NCBI RefSeq assembly: GCF_001305515.1
Contig: NZ_LJYW01000001.1
Span: 5,492,857 to 5,556,856, forward strand
DNA from: Prosthecodimorpha hirschii
Lineage (GTDB): Bacteria > Pseudomonadota > Alphaproteobacteria > Rhizobiales > Ancalomicrobiaceae
Length of the DNA stretch: 64,000 nucleotides
Direction of reading: 5' to 3'
Numbering within the stretch: position 1 is the stretch's first letter; every line of letters starts with the position of its first letter. The notes below the pieces were generated by a model, which saw only the letters and a program-made list of their open reading frames with translations, searched no databases and was not told the origin of the DNA. Positions 48,887-56,970 of the stretch are shown here, piece by piece. The translations under genes were made by a program, and so were the position numbers.

Positions 48887-49602
48887 GACTGCACGAACCG
48901 GCGCGGGCGCAGGCCGCCGTGGAACCAGTTGACCAGCGTGACGGCGTCGTAGACCGGCACGCCGAAGCGGGCGACGATGTCGGCGCTGTAGGGCGTCAGA
49001 TTGGTGCATTCCGACACGATCGCGCCGATCTCGGGCTCGCGCTCGAGGAGGCGTGCCGTGGCGGCGAGCACCTCTTCCTTGAGGACCTCGAACGGCACGG
49101 TGTCGTCGCCGTCGCGGATCGAGCGGACGAATTCGCTGTCGGTCGGCATGCCGGCGACCGGGGTCGCGGGATCGACGCCGACACCTTCGAAATAGCGTCC
49201 GTTCAGCGAGGCGGCCGAATAGGTCAGGATGCCGACCTTCTTGCGGGCCGGGATCAGGCGCTGGACCATCGGCACCTGCAGGAGGCTGCTGGTGGCGACC
49301 GGCACGCTGCAGAATTCGGCCAGTTCTTTCTGGTAGATCGACAGGAAGCCGCAGGTCGTGGTGATGCCGTCGACGCCGCTGTCGATCAGTTCCTGCGCGG
49401 CCTTCTTGAAGGCCTCGAGCAGGTCGACATTGTGCAGATCGGTCATCCGCGCCGGGGTGGCGTCATGGACGATCTTGTACTGGACGGGGAAGTCCCAGGT
49501 CAGCGCATTGCCGATATCGCCGACAAAGCGCTGGAAGTAGGAGCGCACCATCAGGATGCCGACGCTGACGCCGTAATAGGTCTTCTGGCGCGTCATGGTC
49601 AT
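48883..49602 (-). CDS. Aspartate/glutamate racemase-family protein
   Basis: A 239-aa PLP-independent racemase/isomerase-fold enzyme. Two Cys sit at the places expected for the acid/base pair: GITTTCGFLSIYQKELAEF (about 85) and IVSECTNLTPYSADIV (about 195). The family also includes maleate isomerase, arylmalonate decarboxylase and hydantoin racemase, so the reaction is not certain. The N-terminus (YGVSVGILMVRSYFQRFVGD) is unlike classical MurI. It begins four bases inside the TRAP permease stop and overlaps the HcnC-like start; all are one operon. Confidence 0.82.
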   Translation of the reverse strand: MTMTRQKTYYGVSVGILMVRSYFQRFVGDIGNALTWDFPVQYKIVHDATPARMTDLHNVDLLEAFKKAAQELIDSGVDGITTTCGFLSIYQKELAEFCSVPVATSSLLQVPMVQRLIPARKKVGILTYSAASLNGRYFEGVGVDPATPVAGMPTDSEFVRSIRDGDDTVPFEVLKEEVLAATARLLEREPEIGAIVSECTNLTPYSADIVARFGVPVYDAVTLVNWFHGGLRPRRFVQS

Positions 49603-51527
49603 GGTCTTTCTCCTTCGAGGACGACGGGCTCGGCCGGCCGCAGGGGGGTGGTCAGCCCGCGCGCCTCCATCAGGCGCCCGAGCAGGATCAGGATGGCGAT
49701 CGCGAAGAGCCCCAGGGCGGCCCGTTCGATGACCGGCCACTGGTAGGCGAGGCAGCAGAGGCAGCCGGCCGAGACCAGCGCGAGCCGGCTGAGGATCGAC
49801 AGCCGCGCCCAGGCATAGCCGGCGAGGCCTGCGGCGATCAGCACGAGCCCGCAGCCGAGCGCCGTCAGCGTGGCGAGGATGTCGAGCCAGCTGCCGCGCA
49901 GGATCAGGCCCGGCTCGAACACATAGGCGAGGCCGCCGACGAAACCGCCGAGCGCGAAGCGGCAGGCATAGAAGCCGGTCGTGACGGCCGGCGCGCCGGC
50001 GATCGTCGCCGCCGCATCGGCGACCGGGGCGACCGGCGGCGAGGCATCGGCCAGGACCGCGAAATAGAAGATGAAGAGATGGGCGGCGAGCAGCGGCACG
50101 CCCAGTTCGGCGACGATCGGCGCGCCGATCGCGGCCGTGATGATATAGGCCGGCGTGGTCGGGATGCCGACGCCGATGATCAGGCAGGTGCTGGCGATCA
50201 GGATCGAGAGCAGCAGCAGCGACTGGCCGCCGAGGCTCTTGATCATGCCCGTGAAGGCGAGCAGCACGCCCGTGCTCGACAGGGCGGCCGTGATAATGCC
50301 GGCCGAGGTGACCGCGACCACGATCATCGCGATCAGGTAGCCGCCGTCGCGCAGATGCTGCAGCACGCGGAACAGGCCCATGCGGGTATGCTGGCGCAGC
50401 GCGGCGATGATGACGGTCGTGATGGTCGCCCAGTAGGCGGCCAGATAGGGCGAGAAGCGCAGCATCATCAGCGTGACCAGCGTCGCCAGCGGGACCAGCA
50501 GGTGCAGGTCGCGGCCGATGTCGCGCAGGCTCGGCAGGTGGGCCTTCGGGATCGCGCCGATGCCGAGCTTCTTGGCCTCGAAATGCACCACGGCGATGAG
50601 GTTGATGTAGTAGAGGACCGCCCCGAGCGCCGCCGCCTTGATGATCTCCGAATAGGGGACGGCGATCATCTCCGACATGATGAAGGCGGCCGCGCCCATG
50701 ACCGGCGGCACCAGCGGTCCGCCGACGCTGGCCGCGGCCTCCAGGCCGGCGGCGAAGACCGGGCGGAAGCCGAGGCGCTTCATCATCGGAATGGTGATCG
50801 AGCCGGTCACCACGACATTGGCGACCGACGATCCGCTCATCATGCCGAACAGGCCCGAACTGATCACCGCCACCTTGGCCGGCCCGCCGGTGAAGCGGCC
50901 GCCGGTGATCGCGCCGAAATTGCCGAACAGCCGGCTCATGCCGCTGCCCTGCATCAGCGACCCGAAGATCAGGAACACCGCGACGATGGTCGCGCTCATC
51001 ACCGTGAGCGGACCGTAGAGCCCGCTGCCGATCGACAGATAGGTGATCTCGGTGACATGGGCGAAGGACAGCTGCCGGTAGTTCCAGGCGCCCGGCAGAA
51101 GGTGACCGAGCAGCATGTAGGCGATCACCACCACCACCAGGCCGGCCAACGTCACCGAGATCGACCGGCGGGTCGCCTCGACCACCGTCACCGTCATGGC
51201 GGTGCCGAGCGCGAGCTGCAGCGGCGACACGGGGTCGATGAACATCGTCCGCTCGTAGAGCTCGGCCTGATTCCAATAGATGTAGACGTTGGGCACCAGC
51301 GCGGCGACCGCCAGCAGGTAGTCGAAGAGGCTCGGCTTTGTCTTCGGCGAACGTTCGTTGGCCGGGAACAGCAGGAAGACCGGCGGCACGAACAGGGCCA
51401 GATGCATCGCGGCGAGCGCGAGCGGCTCCGGATAGCCGGTCCCGGCCCAGTAGAGATGCAGAAAGACCGCAAACAGGATCCAGGCGCCGAGCAGTTTGCC
51501 CGGAATGCCGGCGACATGACTTCTCAT
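49599..51527 (-). CDS. Fused TRAP transporter permease (4TM-12TM, TAXI type)
   Basis: Inner-membrane permease with DctQ- and DctM-like parts in one chain. The 642-aa product has many hydrophobic spans. The large-subunit signature is clear: VMSATIVAVFLIFGSLMQGS, GMMSGSSVANVVVTGSITIP, and EAAASVGGPLVPPVMGAAAF, then IGVGIPTTPAYIITAAIGAP. It is the first gene of the - strand cluster. The ATG at 51527 (MRSHVAGIPGK) is chosen; a longer frame upstream lacks hydrophobic character. It faces the GntR gene over a 366-bp shared control region. Confidence 0.9.
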   Translation of the reverse strand: MRSHVAGIPGKLLGAWILFAVFLHLYWAGTGYPEPLALAAMHLALFVPPVFLLFPANERSPKTKPSLFDYLLAVAALVPNVYIYWNQAELYERTMFIDPVSPLQLALGTAMTVTVVEATRRSISVTLAGLVVVVIAYMLLGHLLPGAWNYRQLSFAHVTEITYLSIGSGLYGPLTVMSATIVAVFLIFGSLMQGSGMSRLFGNFGAITGGRFTGGPAKVAVISSGLFGMMSGSSVANVVVTGSITIPMMKRLGFRPVFAAGLEAAASVGGPLVPPVMGAAAFIMSEMIAVPYSEIIKAAALGAVLYYINLIAVVHFEAKKLGIGAIPKAHLPSLRDIGRDLHLLVPLATLVTLMMLRFSPYLAAYWATITTVIIAALRQHTRMGLFRVLQHLRDGGYLIAMIVVAVTSAGIITAALSSTGVLLAFTGMIKSLGGQSLLLLSILIASTCLIIGVGIPTTPAYIITAAIGAPIVAELGVPLLAAHLFIFYFAVLADASPPVAPVADAAATIAGAPAVTTGFYACRFALGGFVGGLAYVFEPGLILRGSWLDILATLTALGCGLVLIAAGLAGYAWARLSILSRLALVSAGCLCCLAYQWPVIERAALGLFAIAILILLGRLMEARGLTTPLRPAEPVVLEGERP

Positions 51528-51893
51528 ACCGACCCCCTCATCACCGGCGACCGTGCGAAGGCCCCGGATCCGCCTTCCGGCCCCGTGCGCCGGCCATGAA
51601 TTGGATACAGTGCACAATCATGGAGGATTGGCAATACGGACTGCTGGGCGTGCTGCCCGAAAGATCGGCAGCCGAACCGCCCCCGAGGGTCCGGCGGCCC
51701 CTTAGATTGGGATACTTATCTCCTTGATAAAGATATAAAATGCCAATCGTCGGGCGGTCGTTGGCACGGCGTTTCCGGTATTGCCCGCCGGCTGGTACGC
51801 CGTGGGTGGATGCCCGGCCCGGTCGGAGAATTACCCAGTTGAATACAATGCGAAACCCGGTTACATGTCGATGGCCCGGCGCATTCCGGGTCG
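51528..51893. promoter_or_regulatory. Divergent control region, TRAP cluster / GntR gene
   Basis: 366 bp between divergent genes, locally A+T-rich at about 51705-51745. An imperfect palindrome ATTGGATACAGTGCACAAT (51600-51618) lies 73 bp before the permease start. FCD-type GntR regulators often bind such TTG..CAA-flanked sites next to their own gene, so this is a candidate operator; it is unproven. Confidence 0.5.
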
Positions 51894-52709
51894 ATGAGGG
51901 TGGATCGACGCGTGACCCGCAGTCCCGACATGCCAAAGGCCGTCATCGAGGCGGCTGCCGCCGCCATGCCGGCTGCCGCTGCGGCGGCGGCCGAGCCACG
52001 CCCGGATCGCGCGGCGCCCGTCGCTGCCGCGCTCGATCTCCAGCCGCTGCCCCGGCGGATCGCCAGCCAGCTTCGCGACCTGATCATCCACGACATGATC
52101 AAGCCGGGGGAGCGGATCGTCGAGCAGACGCTGTCGGACGAACTCGGCGTCTCGCGCACGCCGCTGCGCGAGGCGCTGAAGATTCTCGCGCTGGAAGGGC
52201 TCGTCCGGGTCTTTCCGAACAAGCGGACCCTGGTCGCCGACCCGTCGCCGACCGAGATCAAGAACATGCTGCGGGTCTACGCCACGCTCGAAGGCCTCGC
52301 CGGCGAGATGGCCTGCGAGAATCGCGACGATGCGGACGTGCTGGCGCTGCGCGGCTATCAGGAGCGCATGATCGCGGCGCGCGCCGAGGGCGACCGGATC
52401 GGTTACTTCCGCGAGAATCAGGCCTTCCACCTGCGCATCGCGCGGGCGACCCGCAACGACACCCTGATCGAACTGCACAAGACGCTGAACCTGCGCCTGC
52501 ACCGCATCCGCTTCCTCGGAATCATGCGGCAGAGCGACTGGTCCTCGGTCAGCGCGCAGCATGCGGCGATCATCGACGCCCTGGAGGCGCGCGACGGACA
52601 ACTTCTGAAGCGGCTTCTGATCGATCATCTGGACGCCGCCTGGGTTCGCGCCGAGCAGTCCGCCCAGGCGGCCCGGTTCCGATCGCGCTCCGACGCCGAG
52701 GATGCCTGA
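51894..52709 (+). CDS. GntR-family regulator, FCD type
   Basis: Likely regulator of the divergent TRAP cluster. The 271-aa product has an Ala-rich N-terminus, then the winged helix (about 55-115: RIASQLRDLIIHDMIKPGER, EQTLSDELGVSRTPLREALK, LALEGLVRVFPNKRTLVADP). A C-terminal FCD ligand domain has helices with conserved metal-binding Asp/His positions (FRENQAFHLRIARATRNDTL, SSVSAQHAAIIDALEARDGQ). FCD members usually bind carboxylic or amino acids. An ATG at 51930 would shorten the N-terminus by 12 residues. Confidence 0.87.
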   Translation: MRVDRRVTRSPDMPKAVIEAAAAAMPAAAAAAAEPRPDRAAPVAAALDLQPLPRRIASQLRDLIIHDMIKPGERIVEQTLSDELGVSRTPLREALKILALEGLVRVFPNKRTLVADPSPTEIKNMLRVYATLEGLAGEMACENRDDADVLALRGYQERMIAARAEGDRIGYFRENQAFHLRIARATRNDTLIELHKTLNLRLHRIRFLGIMRQSDWSSVSAQHAAIIDALEARDGQLLKRLLIDHLDAAWVRAEQSAQAARFRSRSDAEDA

Positions 52710-52830
52710 CGCGTTGCCGGGGCCGGCCGCAACACCATGCGTCGGTCCCGTTCGCCCGCTTCACAGCCACCGCGCGCCGCAGGATGCCCGACACACTGCC
52801 TGCTGCGCCCAAAACGGGATTCGCCCCACC

Positions 52831-53178
52831 ATGACCATCACGCGGATCGACCAGAACGGGCGGCGCAGCCGCGCCGTCGTCCACCAGGGCACGATCTATT
52901 TCGCCGGCCAGGTCGGCGACGACTGGACCTGCGGCGCCGCCGAGCAGGCCGCCCAGGCGCTGGCCCGGGTCGACCGGATCCTCGCCGAACTCGGCAGCGA
53001 TCGGTCCAAGGTCCTCTCGGCCACGATCTGGCTGAAGAGCATGCAGGACTACGACGCCGTCAACGCCGTCTGGGATCAGTGGATCGACCGCAACGCCTGC
53101 CCGGCGCGCGCCGCCGGCGTCGTCGAGATGGCCGACCCGAACATCCTGGTCGAGTTCATCCTGATCGCCGCCCAGTAG
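52831..53178 (+). CDS. RidA-family protein
   Basis: Small trimeric protein that hydrolyses reactive imines from amino-acid oxidation. The 115-aa product has the YjgF fold: SRAVVHQGTIYFAGQVGDDW, EQAAQALARVDRILAELGSD, and the catalytic-site Arg in CPARAAGVVEMADPNILVEF. The tail matches the family's VEI segment. It lies 121 bp after the GntR gene, likely cotranscribed, and its chemistry complements the divergent FAD dehydrogenase complex. Confidence 0.87.
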   Translation: MTITRIDQNGRRSRAVVHQGTIYFAGQVGDDWTCGAAEQAAQALARVDRILAELGSDRSKVLSATIWLKSMQDYDAVNAVWDQWIDRNACPARAAGVVEMADPNILVEFILIAAQ

Positions 53179-53322
53179 GGCCGGCCCGGCCGCTGGCCGA
53201 TCGGGCGGGTCGACCGGGTCGCTCCCGGTCCCGGCCGGCCGCCATCGGGCCTGGGGCGGGGGCGGGAGCGGGAGCGGGGCGTTCTCGTCTGCCGGAATCG
53301 AACCTCGGACGCCGCTTCCGCG

Positions 53323-55140
53323 CTACGGCTTCGCGGCGCGCAGGGCGGCTTCCGCCTCGGCGAGATGGGCCTGCAGTTCCGCATCCGCCGGCTTGATGGC
53401 GATCGCCGCCTTGAAGTCGACGATCGCCTCCTCGATGCGGCCGAGTTTCAGGAGCGCGTAGCCGCGCGTGTCGAGCAGCGACCCGTCGCGCGGCCGGATG
53501 GTCAGGGCGCGCTCGATATCCTCCAGGGCGAGGTCGGGCTGGCCGAGATGGGCATTGGCCCAACTGCGGTCGTTCAGGGCGGAGGCATCGTCAGGCTTGA
53601 GGATCAATTCCGCCGACCGCAACCGGACCACCGTCCGATAGTCGTCGAGGGCCCGATCCGCCTGTCCGAGCCTCTCGTAGATCGCCGCCCGCGTGGCGTA
53701 GGCGGCGGCAAATTTCGGCTGCAGCCGGATGAATTCGGAATATTCGGCCAGCGCCTGTTCGTTTTCGCCGCGCTCGAAATGGAGCTTGCCCTTGTTGCGC
53801 CGCGGAGCCGCGAAGGCCGGGTCGATATCGATCGCGCGCTGGAAGTCCGCCAGAGCTGCGTCGCGATCGCCGAGGGTCATGTGTGAGATCGCACGATTGT
53901 TGAACGCCACGGGGTCGCCGGGTTTCAGTTCGATGGCTTTCGAGAAGTCGGCGATTGAGTCGGTGGTCGAACCGACAGCCCGCCGGGCCATGCCGCGCAG
54001 GAAATAGGCCTCTGTCGACGGCGGGCCGTTGGCGATCGCGATGTTCAGGTCCGCAAGTGCCGCCGGGAAGTTCTTGAGTTCAGAGAGACTTTTTGCTCGA
54101 TTCAGGAAGATGCCGGTATCGGCGGGAGCGATCGCGGCCGCGGCGTTGAAATCCTGAACGGATTCATTGAATTTTTTCTGCTGTTGAAGCAACAGGCCGC
54201 GCAAATTGTAGGCTCCTGCGATTGTCTTATTGTTTTCTTGGGCACTGAAGATCCGACCGATCGGGGTGCCCTTGTAGGTGTGGATGATCGGTTTATCGTA
54301 TTTCTCGTCGGTTGTTTGATTATAGATTTCAAGAGCTTTGGAGAGCGTCTCAATGGCGCGATCGGGACGATTTGATCCTGTAAAATGCAGGGCGAGCAGG
54401 ACATGGGCTGGCGCGAAGTCCGGCACGAAACCGATGAACTTCTGGACGTCGGATAGGTATACGATTCCGTCGAAGAAATTCATCGGCCTGCTGTCCAAAA
54501 CGACGGCGCGATCCCAGTAATTCCATGGATAATCGGGTTCAAGTTCTATGGACTTGGTGATGTCCTCTAGCGCCTTCCTGAATTCTTTTTGCAAGGCGTA
54601 GACTTGGCTTCGATACGAATAGGCAAACCATTCCTTGGGATCAAGTTTGATGGCATAATTCAGATCTTCAAGGCTGCGGATTTGATCGCCTTTCTGATTG
54701 TATAGGATGCCGCGCAATGTGTATGAGGACGCCTCGCCCGGATCGAGCGCAATCAGCGCCGAGGCGTCCTGTTCGGCAAGGTCGTTCCGACCGGCGGCAG
54801 TATGGGCGAAGGCTCGATTGTGAAGGGCTGAGCCCCTCCGCGGGTCGAGTGCGAGCGCCTTCGTGAAGTCCGCAATCGCGTCGTCGAGGCGGCCGGCAGT
54901 CATCCTCGACAGGCCTCTCGTCTCGTAAGCCGCCGCCAATTGGCTCTTGGGATGGCGCCCGAGCCGGATTGCCGCGGTGCAACTCGCCTCGACCATGTCG
55001 GTTTTGCCGTTGAGGCAATCCTCCCAGGGGTCGGCCCGGGCCGGCGCGCAGTCCAGGCCGCCCAGCAGGCCCGCGCAAAGCGCGATGATTCGAACCGGCC
55101 GAAGGGCAAGATCGGGCAGGGCGCTCCAGCCACACGGCAC
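53323..55140 (-). CDS. Exported TPR-repeat protein
   Basis: A secreted or periplasmic tetratricopeptide protein of about 605 aa. A signal-like helix ([20 protein letters not shown], ending ARA) precedes DPWEDCLNG. At least ten 34-residue repeats follow, with the usual A..Y/F..G...A..D/P pattern (AIADFTKALALDPRRGSALH, ALEDITKSIELEPDYPWNYW, AIVDFKAAIAIKPADAELQA). The GTG at 55140 keeps the signal peptide; a TTG at 55230 is also open. The middle (about 54100-54720) has roughly 45% G+C on lines I counted against about 70% outside, so it may be a mosaic. Role unknown. Confidence 0.75.
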   Translation of the reverse strand: MPCGWSALPDLALRPVRIIALCAGLLGGLDCAPARADPWEDCLNGKTDMVEASCTAAIRLGRHPKSQLAAAYETRGLSRMTAGRLDDAIADFTKALALDPRRGSALHNRAFAHTAAGRNDLAEQDASALIALDPGEASSYTLRGILYNQKGDQIRSLEDLNYAIKLDPKEWFAYSYRSQVYALQKEFRKALEDITKSIELEPDYPWNYWDRAVVLDSRPMNFFDGIVYLSDVQKFIGFVPDFAPAHVLLALHFTGSNRPDRAIETLSKALEIYNQTTDEKYDKPIIHTYKGTPIGRIFSAQENNKTIAGAYNLRGLLLQQQKKFNESVQDFNAAAAIAPADTGIFLNRAKSLSELKNFPAALADLNIAIANGPPSTEAYFLRGMARRAVGSTTDSIADFSKAIELKPGDPVAFNNRAISHMTLGDRDAALADFQRAIDIDPAFAAPRRNKGKLHFERGENEQALAEYSEFIRLQPKFAAAYATRAAIYERLGQADRALDDYRTVVRLRSAELILKPDDASALNDRSWANAHLGQPDLALEDIERALTIRPRDGSLLDTRGYALLKLGRIEEAIVDFKAAIAIKPADAELQAHLAEAEAALRAAKP

Positions 55141-55419
55141 GCGGCGACCGGCCTTTCCGGCCGGATCGGCGACGACGGGATTTCGAGGGGTCACGCCGGC
55201 AACTCCGCGCACGATCGGGCAAGACTGCAACTATAGCATGCGGATCGCGACGGTCAGCCGACACCGGAGGCCGATCCGCGAGATCCCGCCGGGCCGGGCC
55301 AAAGGCGCGTGGGACGGGCCTGCTCCGGCGGCATGGCGGGGTGGCGTTCGGGAGGCTGACGGAGCGGCGAAAACATGACATGGTCGCGCCCCTAATTGTC
55401 CGAGGTTTGGGAGGAAACC

Positions 55420-56175
55420 ATGTCCGATATTCGCGTCGCGCTGATCACCGGCGCCAGTTCCGGGATCGGCCGGAAGACCGCGATCACGTTCCTGGCCGCA
55501 GGTTACGCGGTGGTCCTGGTCGGCCGCCGCGCCGCCGAATTGCAGGCGGCCGCCGACGAATCCGGGGCGCCGGCCGAGCGCATCCTGGTCGCGCCCTGCG
55601 ACGTGTCCGATCCGGCGGCGGTCGACGCCCTGTTCGCCGCCATCGAGGCCCGGTTCGGCCGTCTCGACGTGGTCTTCAACAATGCCGGCGTCGGCTTGAT
55701 CTCGACCCCGGTCGGAGACACGGCCTGGGAGGACTGGAAGCGCGTCATCGACGTGAACGTCCACGGCGTCTTCCTGGTCGCGCGCAGCGCCTTCAACCTG
55801 ATGCGCCGGCAGGTGCCGCAGGGGGGCCGGATCATCAACAACGGCTCCATCTCGGCCCATGTGCCGCGGCCCGGCTCGGTCGCCTACACGGCCTCCAAGC
55901 ATGCCGTGACCGGCCTGACCCGCTCCATCTCGCTCGACGGCCGGCCCTACGACATCGCCTGCGGCCAGATCGACATCGGCAACGCGGCGTCCGACATGAC
56001 CACCGCCATCTCGAAGGGCGTCCCCCAGGCCAACGGCACGCTCGCCCCCGAGCCGACTATGGACGCCCAGCTGGTCGCCGACGCCGTCCTGCACATGGCC
56101 GGCCTGCCGCTCTCCGCCAACGTCCAGTTCATGACCATCATGGCGACCAAGATGCCCTATATCGGCCGCGGCTGA
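55420..56175 (+). CDS. Short-chain dehydrogenase/reductase
   Basis: NAD(P)-dependent oxidoreductase, 251 aa. The classical motifs are complete: TGASSGIG cofactor site at the N-terminus, NNAG, and the Ser-Tyr-Lys triad in NGSISAHVPRPGSVAYTASK. The C-terminus has IGNAASDMTTAISKGV. The ATG at 55420 follows GAGGAAAC. It is the first + strand gene of the catabolic block and is probably related to the thiolase/DUF35 genes on the other strand. The substrate is unknown; a hydroxyacyl or steroid-like ring alcohol is possible. Confidence 0.87.
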   Translation: MSDIRVALITGASSGIGRKTAITFLAAGYAVVLVGRRAAELQAAADESGAPAERILVAPCDVSDPAAVDALFAAIEARFGRLDVVFNNAGVGLISTPVGDTAWEDWKRVIDVNVHGVFLVARSAFNLMRRQVPQGGRIINNGSISAHVPRPGSVAYTASKHAVTGLTRSISLDGRPYDIACGQIDIGNAASDMTTAISKGVPQANGTLAPEPTMDAQLVADAVLHMAGLPLSANVQFMTIMATKMPYIGRG

Positions 56176-56382
56176 AGACGGCGCCGGCGGCTTCGGCGGC
56201 GGCGCGCCGTTCCGGGGGCTGTCTGCCCTCGCGTGACGGGGCGGGCGACGCGACCGACGTCGCCGCCCGGCCGCCGCCCGGCCTCGCCGCTGCCGGCTTC
56301 CCGTCCGCCGCCGAGTACGGACGGCGGAGGCGGTGTGGGCGAGCCGGCGCGGGGCGGGCGGACGGTGCGGCCTTGGGGCCGG

Positions 56383-56832
56383 TCAGGCCGGCTCGAAGCG
56401 CGGCATGGTCAGGGTGTCGTCGATGGTGTCGAAGACGATGCGGACCGCCTCGCCGATGACCGGTTTGCGGCCGCCATGGCCGACCAGATTGGCGGTCAGG
56501 CGCGGACCTTCCTCAAGCTCGACCTGGACGACGTTATAGGGCAGGTCCGGCTTGAAGGCCGGGAACCACTCCTTGTGGACGACCACGAAGGTCGAGATGC
56601 GGCCGCGGCCGGAGGCCTTCTTCCAGGCGAGGCGGTCGGAGAAGCAGAAGGGGCAGACCGGCCCCGGCGGCAGGTGGGCGCGGCCGCAGTCCTCGCAGGT
56701 CGGCAGCAGCAGTTCGTGGCGCCGGCAGCCGTCCCAGAAGGGCTTGCTGTCCGGGCTCATGCGCGGCCGCGGCTTGGCGTGCGGGGATGGGGCGTGTGAG
56801 GACGGAGCGGATTCGCTCGGCGGGGCCGTCAT
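56383..56832 (-). CDS. Zn-ribbon/OB-fold (DUF35) protein, first of two
   Basis: A 149-aa partner protein of thiolase-like enzymes. It has a rubredoxin-like zinc ribbon (LPTCEDCGRAHLPPGPVCPF, CFSDRL) followed by an OB fold (GRGRISTFVVVHKEWFPAFK, DLPYNVVQVELEEGPRLTAN). DUF35 proteins form complexes with thiolase/lipid-transfer proteins, as in the steroid side-chain aldolases (Ltp2-ChsH2 C-terminal domain). It lies downstream of the thiolase-like gene at 56971 on the same strand. The ATG at 56832 (MTAPPSESAPSS) is used; a longer start at 56913 is possible. Confidence 0.85.
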   Translation of the reverse strand: MTAPPSESAPSSHAPSPHAKPRPRMSPDSKPFWDGCRRHELLLPTCEDCGRAHLPPGPVCPFCFSDRLAWKKASGRGRISTFVVVHKEWFPAFKPDLPYNVVQVELEEGPRLTANLVGHGGRKPVIGEAVRIVFDTIDDTLTMPRFEPA

Positions 56833-56970
56833 GGGGTGCCTCCAGGGCCTCGTGCGGGTCGGCCGGACCCGGACGGATCGATCGAATTGGGCTTTCGGCA
56901 GAGCGGTGGCCATCAGCGGGCCGGGAGCGCAGGGCCGTTGTGACGAAACGGAATGCGGCGCCCGCTGGGG

